Below are positions 1 through 11,045 of a stretch of 64,000 nucleotides of DNA, piece by piece. Both the position numbers and the translations under genes were made by a program. This DNA comes from Isoetes taiwanensis (Eukaryota; Streptophyta; Lycopodiopsida; Isoetales; Isoetaceae): NCBI GenBank assembly GCA_021234155.1, contig JAJEKV010000591.1, forward strand, positions 62,001-126,000, read 5' to 3'. The notes beneath the pieces are model-generated. The model was not told the DNA's origin. It did no database searches and was given only the letters and a program-made list of their open reading frames with translations. Numbering within the stretch: the first letter of the stretch is position 1; each line of letters starts with the position of its first letter.

Positions 1-1023
1 CAATGCATGACAAGTTTTGCATGTTTGTCCTCCTCCACTTATGTTGTACATTGCTTTCTCAGTTTTTTAAATCGACGCCAAGTGAAAAATTACTTTGTAA
101 GATCCATAGTGATCTACTTGCAATTTTCCCTCCCTCGAATCTAGATATTATTCGGGATGTGGGTTTGATTGAACACCCATTTCAATACCTCGTGGGTTTC
201 TTCCGAACTTTAAAGAGACCTAACCACCAGGTGTCATCTTGATTGACATGAGAACCATTTTTTCGGCACTTCTTCTCTCGTCCGTCACCTCTACATCTTT
301 TTATTATTCTTGTTGCTCTTTGATTTAGCATGCAATTGCATTCTCAATTGCTCTATTTATGATGACAAGGGTACCCTCTCATACTTCTCAAACTTGGTCG
401 GGTTCCATTTCATCCAATTTTATGCAAACTTCAATCTCACCATTACTTTCTGCAACTATTAAGTCATAATATTTGACAAGGAATTGTAAGAGAGTAACCA
501 GTCAACCCAAAGATTATTAAGTTCATTCATTTCAACTATATCACAAACAATCCTTGCCATTCTTATCTTTTTTATGGCTATGGTATGTGACTCAAACACA
601 TTCAACGTGGTGCATCTCTCCTAATATGGCATACACCATCTTTTGTCCTAGTAACCCTTGTATTCTCAACAATTTGTGGACGGAGCTTAATACTTTTTTG
701 TGTCCATTCTTTTCAACGCTTCGTGGAATGGCTTGAATAGAGAACGGTAACAAGCTTCAACAGATGCCTACATCATCACAAACAGTCAGTACATCCGTCG
801 CTTCTAGCTTCTTGTAGATCTCTCCTAGTACCATTTCCAATACCATCTTCTTGAGAGAAGAGTTGTAGGGTGACAAATCATGTCCACTATCTCCCTGTTT
901 GTCGCTAGGTTCACTACGTGAACCAAGATTGCTTCTAGTTTTCCCTGATCTTAATTGGCCTTTGCTAGTGTTGTAAACGGACCTTGTGGTCGATGGACCC
1001 CCGTCTGAATGCACTTGATCCAA
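1..1023 (-). pseudogene. Unrecognised coding-like relic
   Basis: The minus strand has protein-like stretches broken by stops. One at 757-1023 is 88 residues with a basic Ser/Gly-rich start. Another at about 400-500 reads YYDLIVAESNGEIEV and then LDEMEPDQV before stops. I do not recognise a family. The composition would fit a decayed retroelement polyprotein or a host gene fragment. Confidence that it was once coding is modest. Confidence 0.22.
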
Positions 1024-2320
1024 ACTTCAGTTCCTCTATCTACGAGTGCTTCTTCCTTTCTCAAGCCAAGGGTGTTTTCTTCAAATTTTTAACCTACATT
1101 GAAGCCCAAAGTTTGCTCTTTTCGAAGCTCTTGATCTTTTTCTTGCAGCTGCCCTATCACCAATTTGGACTTGTCCACCGTATCTCAAAGAAGTTTCCCT
1201 CCCCAAGCCATCATTCCTTTCCTTCATTACAGTGGAGTAATGAAGCGAGAGAAAAAAAGAGTCGCTGGTTTAAGTTATAATTCTCTTGTGACAATCGGAA
1301 GCAGCTCATCTCGAGGAACGTATTCGATTCGAATGCTTTCATCCTCTCTCAATCTCTCACAATATCCAGAGGCCGAGTTACCGTTACCACAAAATCGGAC
1401 TAAACTTGAAGCGCCCAAATGACGGTTTCTTGCCACTCAACGGATCCAATGGATATAAACCGCCATCCGCCATGATGTCGACACTTTTTGAGCCCCAAGG
1501 CGCAACACGCCGAGGTCTAAGTTCTTATTTTTTAGACCTCCTTTTTTGCGATTGAATTCGGAGCATATTAAATGAGTCGGTTGGATCCTTATCCACACAT
1601 CATTTGGAGCTTCCATATGCGTGGATCGCATTTATCCTTGAAATGAAGGTGTACAATTTGTATGCCCCAAGCACAATTCGCCGTGTGAGCCGCCGCTTTT
1701 GAAATTTGCAACGTGCATATGGAAATCGAAAAAGTCCATTTCTCCTACAATCCATGCTTTTATACATTAAGCAAATTCAAAATTGAATTGTAGGGGCGTG
1801 GAAGCCCTGTATTGGGATGAAGTAAAGATACCCCATTTAACTTTTAAGGTGCAATCACAAATAACCGAAATGAAAGTCCGATACAAAGCTTCAACCTACA
1901 CATTCAAATTTTGAAATGTAGAAGGCGGGAAGCTTGTATGGCCATGGCCTCTAAATGAAAATAGCGCTAAGACAAGAATCGGTGATGTGCGCATGCTTGG
2001 TATCCGACAAAACAAGAGACACCGCCATGAGTTGCAGTATGCTATAATGCAAGTGGCTTTTTAGAAGCGCCACGTGTTGCATCGATGCATCGACAACCAA
2101 TGTAATTAAATACATATGGCGCCATAAATGTCGTCCCCCTTATTCCGGAGAATATTCCAAGCAAATCAGAATTATGAGTTTTTGGTATCCTAGATGGCAT
2201 GGGAAAAAGGAGCGGAAATATGACGTGGAATGGCTGATAGGAGGCCATTTTGAGACCCCAAATCTGCCCTAATGGCAGTTTGTGGTGAAAAGAAAGCAGC
2301 TTTGACGAAACAGGTTTTGG
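1024..2320. other. No gene recognised
   Basis: Only short unrelated open frames occur here. I see no domain motif, no clear repeat and no splice-linked exons. Confidence 0.4.
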
Positions 2321-2530
2321 AGCACGTGGCAGAGCTAAAGGCAAGAAGCCTAGTTGCTTGCTTGGAAAGGGAGGCTCTATACACATGTACAGGGAGCTGG
2401 AATTGCATTTGCTCCAATGTTACTAGGACCCTCTATGCTAACGGAGCTGCAAATCAGGGACAACTATTTGAAGCTATGAATATTCTTACACCTTGGGATC
2501 TGTCCCTGTGAGAATAATTACTATGGTGGA
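2321..2530 (+). pseudogene. Mitochondrial pyruvate dehydrogenase E1 alpha pseudogene fragment
   Basis: Four conserved blocks of the mitochondrial-type PDH E1 alpha subunit (thiamine-diphosphate decarboxylase of the pyruvate dehydrogenase complex) appear in the right order but in three frames: GKGGSIHMY at 2364-2390, GAGIAFA at 2393-2413, LYANGAANQGQLFEAMNI at 2431-2484, and CENNYYG at 2507-2527. The segment normally lying between GKGGS-HMY and GAGIAFA (the GGHGIVGAQ region) is missing, and so is the stretch before the LYGDGAANQG motif, where the usual Gly-Asp is Ala-Asn. The plastid-type E1 alpha has different wording in these blocks, so the source is the mitochondrial paralogue. The blocks lie close together with no intron between them, suggesting a processed or internally deleted copy. 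It cannot make an active enzyme. Confidence 0.78.
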
Positions 2531-2617
2531 CGGTTGCAGGCTGGAGAAAGGGGATGGAAACTTCATCGTAGAGATGGATCTCGGGAAGTTATAGTCTGCA
2601 CACATGCATAGATTCCT

Positions 2618-3572
2618 TTGCACAGAGATGTCTTTTGCATGCCTTCACAAAATCAAAATGTAGGTGAAAACAAAGGTGTTGGTGTTGGAAGCTTGTTTGA
2701 TGTTCGAGGAAGCATGGGAGACAAGCCAGATGAGCTTCTCGATCTTAAGGGAAATAATGAGGTAGGTAAGCTTTTGGAGATTACTGGCAATCAAAAGCCA
2801 GATGTAAATTCGAAGTCAGAGGATGTTCTGCAATCATCTGAGGTGACATTGCAAGAGGAGAAAGAGTTGGGGCCCTGGAAGCTTGATTGATGCCCCAGTA
2901 TGCATAAAGGACACATCAGAGGAAGTTGCCAATGCAGTTTGTAATGGTTTATTAGAACAGCTTAGAGCTGAAGCAGGACAATGAGCATACAGTTTTGAAG
3001 ACTTCATGCAAGGTCAACCATTTAGTGATCAAGGAGAAAACTGCTAAAGTGAAAGGAAATGTACCAGGGCAAGAAGGATCTGGAATAACTGTGTTTGGTG
3101 AAGGAAAAAGTTGGGAATGATCAACCAAAAAAAAAAAAAAAAAAAAAAATTGCAATAGTTTAGTTTCTTGACAACTTGCATTGGGGAATCTGCATTACAA
3201 GGATCGAGGACACCTTCATGGCACAAGTGGAAATCCATGGAGAAGTCACAAAAGGAGGATCTTGATCTCAAAGACAGGTCCTTCGATTTTGCATGCGAGA
3301 AGGCATGGTATGATGCTGTATGTATGATTAAAAATGGTAGACATAAGCTGCAGCCAGCAGAGGGCTCTTCTTCTTTACATATACCCACAGCTTGGCAATC
3401 TCTTTACATATACCCACAGCTTGACAGTATGACCATACACCGGCTTATTCGCAGTTTCAAAAAATGGGTATGGGCTGAAGCAAACGAATCAGTTGCATTC
3501 TTTTACTTCAAGATGCAAGGAGGTGTTTCAAGATGCAAGGAAGAGTTCGGTTTGTTGCAGTCTATTGCCTGA
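2618..3572 (+). pseudogene. Unrecognised open frames, possibly retroelement-derived
   Basis: Two open stretches lie here: 2618-2890 (90 aa, hydrophilic and acidic) and 3168-3572 (134 aa, ending at TGA just before a purine-rich run GAGGGGGAG). A poly(A) tract of more than 20 bases sits at 3127-3149 between them. The second frame contains two internal short duplications (the words CTTTACATATACCCACAGCTTG and TTCAAGATGCAAGGA each occur twice). No family is recognised. A stop followed by a purine tract is typical of the 3' end of an LTR retrotransposon coding region, but the match stops there. Confidence 0.25.
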
Positions 3573-3601
3573 GGGGGAGTATTGGGAAACAGGCAATAGA
3601 C
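3560..3601. repeat. Perfect 12-bp inverted repeat with 18-nt loop
   Basis: GTCTATTGCCTG at 3560-3571 is the exact reverse complement of CAGGCAATAGAC at 3590-3601. The stop codon of the preceding open frame (TGA) overlaps the left arm and loop, and the loop holds the purine-rich run. It could form a hairpin at the end of that frame or mark an element boundary. Confidence 0.75.
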
Positions 3602-4100
3602 ATGGCAAGGGGACGTCCTCACAGAGGTGATGCATCCCCTAGGAGGGGTCAAATTGATATCTTGCTCTCTTCAATGGCAAGCCATTAGGTCTAGCAAACA
3701 ATAATTTCCCAGTAGACAATCACCAAGAGAACAACTACACGCGGACAAGTCCTCCTTTGTAAGCCAATCAATCCCCTATACTCACGATCAGGTGTGCGCC
3801 TATGCACAGGTCGAATCTAATGGGAATAAATGAGGTCATTCACTAGAGCCATCCCTACACATGGCTATTAGGTTCCCCTCCCCGGGGCACAAGAGGTGCA
3901 AATAGAGAGAACATCCATGCTCATCATATTAGAATATAATAGAACAATATTTCTAACCCAAATTATACAACCCCTATGGTGTGTTGTATACCACACGTGT
4001 CTCCTATTCTGTACATGTCACTTGGCCTGACATGTAATGTGAGGTGGCAGTATAGTATATGTATTCATACCATATAATGTATTAGAACATCACGTCTTTT
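3602..4100 (-). mobile_element. LTR-like fragment related to the window's Ty3-type LTR
   Basis: Read on the minus strand, this stretch has the word order of the LTR at 50577-52135: a TTTGCACCTCTTGTG block, a G-rich run, then CCTAATAGCC, and CTGTGCATAGG further on. The similarity is patchy, so it is either a distant family member or an old truncated copy. Its ends are not defined. Confidence 0.42.
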
Positions 4101-5164
4101 AAGTAAGCTCCAAGTTGATGCAGATGGATCTCAAAAATTCAGCTATGCTTGTAATTGACATATGAAATAGTTTCCTTTCTTTAGAACTTTCTATAAAAGC
4201 ATATAATTCTATCACCATCTTTTAGTATATCAAGGATAGTTTTAAATCCTCGATCTATTCTCTTCCATTCCCCCTCTTCCACAACTAGCTAAAGTGATGA
4301 CAATCAAGCTGGTGCTATTTAGTGTCTACTTCGCTCAATGTTTGATAAAAGATAACCTTTTAAGCTTTGCATACCACCCCTATGATGATTTTGTTCCTAT
4401 AGAAAACACATTTATTTTTACGTTCAACCCATAACTTATCCCATACTCTATACCAAAGTGTGTCCGCCATCCACATTCAGTGGATTCATGGTATGGTGTG
4501 TCTCAATTTTGCTCATTTTTGCACCACAAAAATAGTCCAAAACATAGTTCAAGATTGTGGTTTGTACACACAAAAATTCAAATCATTTAGCATTTATGAT
4601 AGTGCAAAAATAAAATTCCCTCTCTTTGGCATGATATCTTTCTCGAGAATAGGACTTTTTGAATTTGCCACACAAGCCAAATGCCACGGAGACCAAAATA
4701 ACGTGGGACCGCAAAAAAAATAACCAAAACACCAAAAAAGACCTAAATAGAGACCGGCCAAGAATAGCCGATCTTGTGGATCGAGCTTGTGGATCATAGC
4801 CAAACAGATCTTGTGGATCATAGCCACCAAACAGAGATTGGCGGATCATAGCTTGCCAAATCATGGGAAAAGCTTTTTGGGAAAAGCTTTGCTATATGCA
4901 AAGGCCGATTTTGTTTCCATTGATTTTTGACCTTGTGAAAAGACCTAAATAGAGATTGAAGCAATGCCAGATCTTGTGGATCATAGCTTGTGGATCATAG
5001 CATAAAGATTGTCTGATCATAGCTAGAGCTTGTGGCAAAGCTTTTGTTGTATGTAGTGCCAATTTTGATTGATTTTTGACCTTGTGGAGTTGGTTCAATC
5101 CTTGGTCTCTTAAATTTCATGGTTGTAGAAATGGAAAAAAAATGTCTTGAATGATAGTGGATTA
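4101..5164. other. No gene; scattered short repeats
   Basis: No coding signal. Between about 4770 and 5035 the word AGATCTTGTGGATCATAGC and shorter versions of it recur several times, giving a small degenerate repeat cluster. Confidence 0.45.
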
Positions 5165-5480
5165 TCATACAGGATTTGTTAAAACATGAGGAAAAGTTTG
5201 TGGATCCATTAGAGATGCGCAAGTATTGGGGACCAAAGGTGGAGAATAAACAATCCTATAGATTGAGGGCTCAGAAAAAAGAAAAGAAAGAGGCTTTTCT
5301 GAGCATTTATAGGGCAATCTATGAGGAAAGGAGTCATGTTCAAAATGGGTAAGGTGTTAGTCAAGTTATGGTCAGAGCATGGTTTTTGCATGATGTTAAA
5401 GGTAAGGATATAGATTGGTTGAGTTTTTATAAGCATGCTTCAAAAAAAAAAAGAGGTCTTCAATGCTAGAAGAAGATAAT
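5165..5480 (+). pseudogene. Unrecognised coding-like relic left of the TTGTGG array
   Basis: A lysine/glutamate-rich reading frame runs about 55 codons (for example MRKYWGPKVENK and KKEAFLSIYRAIYEERS) to an in-frame TAA near 5341, then continues in the same frame with DVKGKDIDWLSFYKHAS. No family is recognised. It lies on the same strand as the coiled-coil, HAD and Ulp1 pieces to the right and may belong to the same element. Confidence 0.3.
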
Positions 5481-5799
5481 ATACCCATCCAAGAAGATAG
5501 TGGGACTAGAAAAGCACTAAAACCTATACAAGATTCGTGCATCAATCGAACCACGATTGGCTTCATCATATTCTAAAACCGTGGAGTCTAAGAGACAGTA
5601 AATATGGTAATACAAGTTGTAGTTTTTATTTTGTTTAATTTGCATTTTGTCAAATGAGCTTACGAACACAATGTGGGTGGTTTCAAAGAAAGTTGGAGAT
5701 GCAAAAGGAGATTTTACCTTTGGACATTCTGATAGTAAGTACTTTTTGATAAACATTGTAGAGTCTTAATAATCATTGGTTTGTTCATAGCCTAACCTT

Positions 5800-6310
5800 T
5801 CTGGTTATTGTGGTCATAGTTTTTGTGATAGTTTTTGTCAGCAGTTCTTAAATTGTAGTTCTTTAGTAGAATTGTGGTTTGGAGTTCTTAAATTGGAGTT
5901 GTGAATTTATATTATTTGTAGTATATAATTGTGATTTAGAGTTTGTGAATTTAGATTGTAGTTTATATATTTGGATTTGTTGTTTGTGGTTTATGATTTG
6001 TGGTTTGGGGTTAATGGATTTGGTTTATGAGTTGGGTGTCTTAGTTTGTGGATTGAGTGAATTTTATATTGTGTTCTGTAGTTTGTGGTTTGTGGTTGCA
6101 TGTTTTGGTTTGTGGATTGGGGGAATTTTATATTGTGTTTTGTGGTTTGTGGTTTTGCATTTGTGCTGGTTTGTGGTTTTGCATTTGTGATGGTTAAATT
6201 GTGGTTAAGGATTTATACTTTGTGCTTTGTGGATTATATTTTATAGATTGGACCTGAATTATAGTGAGTGGAATATAGATTGTGGATTGAGCCTTTAATA
6301 AAGTTTCTTT
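5800..6310. repeat. Degenerate TTTGTGGTTT-rich array (left, plus orientation)
   Basis: About 500 bases are built from variants of TTGTGGTTT, TTTGTGGATT and GATTGTGG spaced roughly 10-25 bases apart. The reverse complement of the same motif forms the array at 14030-14440. Open frames across it are low-complexity artefacts. Confidence 0.7.
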
Positions 6311-6384
6311 AGATTGTGGAATATACTTGTATCCCCCAGAACTAATTTCATCGAATTGTTTCATTACTGATTCCTTACGGGTGA

Positions 6385-6755
6385 TGACAAAATGGAAGGA
6401 GTCCACTGAATTGAAGGTGAAAGAGGTTGATTGTAGGCTACAAAAAATCCATATAACAAATGGAAAGAGTTGAAGAAAACCTTCAAATCATTGAGGGAGA
6501 AGAAGGAGTATTATATGCAAGAAATTGTAGACATCAAATGCTTGATGCAAGGAATGACAAAGGAAGCAGCTGCAGGTGTGCAACATGTGGCAGATATGAA
6601 GGAAGCCGAGGTAGTTAAAGTTGTGGCATTATTGGTTGTTGTATAGGAAGATCTTGATGCTATTGATAAGAGGAGGCAAGGGGACAATGATGAGATTGCA
6701 AAACTCGTAATCGGTCTTGAAAGGCTTATTGAAGGGTCGCAATGTCCTTGAGAAC
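6385..6755 (+). pseudogene. Coiled-coil protein relic
   Basis: The plus strand reads as a charged, helix-prone protein: MTKWKESTELKVKEVD, then WKELKKTFKSLREKKEYY, then EDLDAIDKRRQGDNDEI and LVIGLERLIEGSQ, with a small frame change near 6460 and one in-frame TAG near 6643. Heptad-like spacing of Leu/Ile/Val suggests a coiled coil. It sits directly right of the left TTGTGG array. No family name can be given. Confidence 0.4.
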
Positions 6756-8339
6756 GGGATTAAACTAGATCCTTATCTACCCGAAGTCTATAGAAACAAA
6801 TTTCCTATCGACTCACCCGAACGTATGTCCCTATTGTAGAAGATTCTTGGAATATGATGGGAAGCCACGCCTTTGTTACTACAGAGTGTAACCATCTTTA
6901 CCATATTCAATGTTTGGCCTCATTATTAAGGTATGAGCAAAAGTAAATTTTGATCTTAACAATAGTTATATTTTGATCATTAAGCTCTTTAAATTGATGT
7001 GTATAATTTCTTGTTTTCAGTTATAGGGATAAGTGTTGTAGCCCGTGATTGTAAACAGATCATATCCGCCACTTGGATTGTCGTGATTTGGCGTGAAGAA
7101 AGTTGTACACTCATATGGTATGTATAAGTGGTTAAGCAATCAACTTCTTAACATCATTTAATGTTGATGGTTTTGTTGGTTGTCCTTTTAGATGTCCATA
7201 TGAATCCCACATATGCAAGCACAAGTAGAGATAAGGGATATCTATTCTCACAGATAGAAGAGCAAAAGATCCAAGTGGAGAATGCAACACAACCCGAAAT
7301 TGAGAAAGAAGAGCACACCGACAATCGAAAGTGAGAAACAAGGTAATGTAAAAGTTAATAGTTTGTATTAGAATAACTTATGTTATTTTTCATTCTTCTT
7401 GTATCTTCCCGCATGCAAAGCTTCAAATTGCGCCAAATCTAAATGAAGAGTCAAGTGCAAAGCAGGCCTTCAAATTGCAAACCAAATCTAAATGAAGAGT
7501 CAAGTGCAAAGATATGCCGATGCTTCCAAATTTACGCCAAGTGCGTAGATGTCTCCAAAAGCTACAATGAACCTTCTCTATTTGGACCTCCCTAGCCCTT
7601 CTAGCTTTACCAAGCAGAAGTTTCCACCGTATAAACATACACTTTTCAATTTTATGATCCGAAAACCCACTTTCTAGCTTCAACAAGGAGGATAAGCTCA
7701 ATAAACCCTCTAGCTCTACCAAGCAAGCGGAGTCCACCGTGATCCTGAAAAACCGCTTAGCTTCGACAATGAGGAGAAGTTCGTTGCATTAAAAAACCAC
7801 TTTTTGTAGTAGAAGTCAAAGATTTCATATCCGGGTTGGTTTAAGATACTAATTTTATTATTCCTTTGATAGTTCTAATATTATTCATAATGAAGCTATA
7901 ATTTCTTTAGGTATAGATACAAGTAGCAAATTGGAAATCTAAACCTAAAAATGTCAAGAGATATCTACTAGAAAAACAAAGGTATTCTTCCTTCACTTTT
8001 GTTCCATTACGCTTAGTAAATTAGTGTACTAATTCTCTAAATATATAGCAATTCTCTTGGCTCAAGAAATACAATTTGATGATGACAATGTAATGTCAAA
8101 TAGCATTTTACCTCAACCACCATCCACAAAACAACCAAGTAAGATACCTGCATTGATTGAGTTAAAAGGTTTCATTTTTTTTCCTAGCTTTTTTTTTTGT
8201 CTCGTTCTTCCTCAATATTTGACCGTTGTATCTTGTTGTTTTTACTAGTACCCCCACAATCGGATGGAGAGTTCAAAGAGAAGAAAATGGACCTTATTAT
8301 ACCCGGAAGTGATTGTGCATCATCTCCACCATCAAGAGA
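6756..8339. other. No clear gene; possible zinc-binding fragment and a tandem duplication
   Basis: Around 6860-6935 one plus frame reads TECNHLYHIQCLASLLR followed by GTATGAGC, a plausible donor. The C-H-x-x-H-x-x-C-L spacing resembles part of a RING finger, but the partner cysteines are not convincing. At about 7420-7515 a roughly 50-bp unit containing CCAAATCTAAATGAAGAG is present twice in tandem. A short open frame at 8057-8248 is unrecognised. Confidence 0.3.
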
Positions 8340-9002
8340 ATCAGTTGTCTAAAAAACTATTGATCTTTGATTTCAATGGTGTGCTTGGAAAAATTCTAAC
8401 GAGCAAACTAGTAGGAATGTCATACCAAGGGTGGATCCACCACTAGAACTTTTGTTGCTTTCCAAAACAAAGATGTTGGTATTCGTGAAAGATTTATTCG
8501 AAGTTTCTTGGCTGGTGTATAAACCAGCTTTGACATTGCAATATGGGCTGATTTTGATGGTACCATCTTGAACCCCGATAACTAAAAAAGTTCTTTCCAG
8601 AAGATATAAGGAGTGCATTAATATTCCAAAGGGGGTCTAAAGGAACTCACTAGAGCATGCACTAAAGTTAATAAAATCAATATTAACTTCAAGATTCTAG
8701 AGAAAGTGTACAATCACAAACCTCTTGCAGGATCATATAAAGTGGTCAATACACTCTTGGTTGATGACCATATGTACAAAGGTTACAAAAATGCCCGACA
8801 CACTATAGTCACTCCTATCACCTTCAATCCTCGAAAGCAAGGTGATCGAGACTATTTTACCAAAGTTTTGAAGCCATGGTTGTTGGGCCTTTCTTCTCAC
8901 GATAGTGTTGCTACATATGTACAAGATCATCCAATAGAAAATTGGTTGGATGATATCTCTGAAAAATTTATTGTGGCTATGAAGAAGAAGAACAAGATTT
9001 GA
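8340..9002 (+). pseudogene. FCP1/NIF-like HAD phosphatase pseudogene
   Basis: HAD-superfamily phosphatases of the FCP1/SCP class dephosphorylate phosphoserine using the DxDx(T/V) motif. Here the order of family blocks is kept over several frames: KKLLIFDFNGVLGKI (motif I region) near 8350-8397; VGIRERFIRSFLAGV then a stop, and FDIAIWADFDGTIL near 8480-8575; then an open frame from about 8685 to 9002 with KVVNTLLVDDHMYKGYKNARHT (the family's LLIDDSPYK-like block), NPRKQGDRDYF and VATYVQDHPIENWL, the usual C-terminal HP ending, stopping at TGA. In motif I the second Asp of DxD is Asn. Stops and frame changes in the first half make it nonfunctional as read. It lies between a coiled-coil relic and a Ulp1 protease fragment. 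Confidence 0.72.
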
Positions 9003-9732
9003 TTATTACTAGAATCTATAAACTATTTTAGATCTAATTTGTTACAAAACATTGTGTAAGATATCTGAAATCTACTTTGAAATCTAAATGTGTTAAAATG
9101 CATTTGTTTCCTTGGATTGTATTATTTACCTTAATAACAGATTGAGGAAGAGGAGCAGATCCCTAGTAGAATTGCTCGACAACTTTCTACCCATGGTGTA
9201 TTCATCATGCCGAAGTCCAACCCAATCACTATAACGAGCAATGCACGTAGACACATTCGACAATGAGACACGATGGCTTAATAATACCATCATTGATCCG
9301 CTCATGAGGTAAATTGTTGTATACCTAGGATTGTACTTTCTGTTAGACCTCTTTATAGCATGGTGTATTTTGCTTAGAAATGGTGTATTTTGCTTAGAAA
9401 TGAGTGGCTACATTTGGATGAGGAACTAAGAAAACAAGTATACATATGTCATGCACTAACATATGGATATATAAAAATGAAAAGAACTTGTTATATCCAA
9501 ATTGTTGCCGGATTGATATGGACCATTGTGCATGTTTGATTATTCCTATGTGCCATAGGAATCATTGGATCCCAAATTGTGATATTGGGTCTTTTAGCCC
9601 CTAGCAATTACACTTATCCAGCTTATATTGCACTTTGATAGCCTTGGTTGTCAAAGGTATGATTGGACACCTATAAGGTGTAAGTGGTCAATTTGTGAAT
9701 TCAAATGTAAACTTATTTTGATTATGTAGGAA
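9003..9732 (+). other. Spacer with one exon-like piece
   Basis: After an acceptor-like CCTTAATAACAG at about 9142-9153 there is a short exon-like frame (EEEEQIPSRIARQLSTHGVF) ending at TGA near 9265. A 20-bp unit (TGGTGTATTTTGCTTAGAAA) is tandemly duplicated at 9361-9400. The rest is AT-rich without signal. Confidence 0.3.
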
Positions 9733-10065
9733 TTGACTTTCCTCTCTTATAACAAAGTTAATAGAAGCTTTTGGCCAAGCTTTCCCCACGAAAGCAGCCC
9801 AATTCAAAGAGAATTTTGGTGGTGCCATCTTAGCCCTCATCCTCTCCAATCAAATGGTTATTCATGTGGATTGTATATTTGTATGTTTGCTAAAATCATC
9901 ATGGAGGAAGATGCTGCCATACAGAATTGGTTACACTATTCAAACCGATGTTTTACACCACAGGTTGTGTCTAGTATAAGGGATTACTTGATTATTTGTA
10001 TATGTAATCAAGTTTTTAGAGATTATGGACATGACTTGCTTATTCAGATTTTGAATATATTGTAA
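9733..10065 (+). pseudogene. Ulp1-type (C48) cysteine protease C-terminal fragment
   Basis: This 110-residue frame carries the Q-x-N-G-x-x-C-G signature of Ulp1/SENP cysteine proteases as LQSNGYSCGLYICMF, followed by AKIIMEE. In active enzymes the Gln forms the oxyanion hole and the Cys is the nucleophile; both are present. The catalytic His and Asp that precede them by about 60-90 residues are not in this frame, and no convincing upstream exon restores them. An acceptor-like TGATTATGTAG just before the frame suggests it was the last exon of a spliced gene. In plants, such Ulp1 domains occur in host SUMO proteases and in several DNA transposon families; the surroundings favour the transposon source. 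Confidence 0.68.
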
Positions 10066-10074
10066 ACACAGAAG

Positions 10075-10735
10075 TTTGAATTTATGTAGTAACAAGCCAC
10101 AAAGAGAATTGGAGTTTTAGTTTGTGGAGTTTAGAGTTTGGAAGTTTGAGTTTATGTAGTAACAAGCCACAAAGAGAATTAGAGTTTTAGTTTGTGGAGT
10201 TTGTGTTTGTGTAGTAACAAGTCAGAAAAGAGAGAATTTGAGTTTGAGTTTGTGGAGTTTGAGTTTATGTAGTAACAAGCCACAAAGAGAATTGGAGTTT
10301 TAGTTTGTGGAGTTTAGAGTTTGGAAGTTTGAGTTTATGTAGTAACAACCCAAAGAGAGAGAATTGAGTTTTAGTTTGTGGAGTTTGTGTTTGTGTAGTA
10401 ACAAGTCAAAAAAAGAGAGAATTGAGTTTTAGTTTGTGGAGTTTGTGTTTGTGTAGTAACAAGTCACAAAAGAGAGAATTTGAGTTTGAGTTTGTGGAGT
10501 TTGAGTTTTTGGAGTTTGAGTTTATGTAGTAACAAGCCACAAAGAGAAATGGAGTTTTGAGAAATGGAGTTTTGAGTTTGTGGTTTGTTTGTTTTTTTTT
10601 TCAAAAAGAGAGAATTTGAGTTTGAGTTTGTGGAGTTTGAGTTTGTGGAGTTTGAGTTTATGTAGTAACAAGCCACAAAGAGAAATGGAGTTTTGAGAAA
10701 TGGAGTTTTGAGTTTGTGGTTTGTTTGTTTTTCTT
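10075..10735. repeat. Tandem array of GAGTTTATGTAGTAACAAGCC-type units
   Basis: Units of roughly 55-70 bases repeat about ten times, each with TATGTAGTAACAAG followed by CCACAAAGAGA and GTTTTAGTTTGTGGAG. Copies vary in length by loss or gain of GAGTTTGTGGAGTTT blocks. The array starts just after the stop of the Ulp1 frame. It also uses the TTTGTGG word seen in the two flanking arrays. Confidence 0.85.
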
Positions 10736-10859
10736 TTTGACGTTTTGAGTTGTATAGTATAGTTAGTCTCGAGTTTGTTTTTTTTTTTGGAGTTGGAGTT
10801 CGGAGTTCATTTTCTTAAGGACACTTTTTAAGGACCCTCTAAGGACTTAGTCTAATGCT

Positions 10860-11045
10860 GCAAAGTCCCTCAACGGGCGATGGGGAAGCGCCCCACCTCA
10901 CTCATCCTCACCGCTCGAGGGGAAGCGCCCCACCCCACCTCACCTCACTCATCCCCGCCGAGGGGAAGCGCCCCCCACCTCACTCATCACTCATCGACCT
11001 CACTCTCTCTCGAGGGGAAGCGCCCCCATCTCACTACTACCTCAC
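10860..11045. repeat. GC-rich minisatellite (GAGGGGAAGCGCCCC)
   Basis: The core GGGGAAGCGCCCC occurs four times (near 10880, 10918, 10961 and 11013), each followed by CACCTCACTCATC-like sequence. It is a short GC-rich minisatellite in an AT-rich setting. Proline-rich open frames here come from the repeat. Confidence 0.85.

Noticed and set aside
5879-6190. 103-aa hydrophobic plus-strand ORF as a membrane protein
   Set aside because: It translates the TTGTGG array; Cys/Trp/Phe/Leu/Val richness is a composition artefact.
10075-10735. CRISPR-like or centromeric satellite array
   Set aside because: Units vary in length and have no spacer regularity, the array is short, and the setting is a eukaryotic transposon block.
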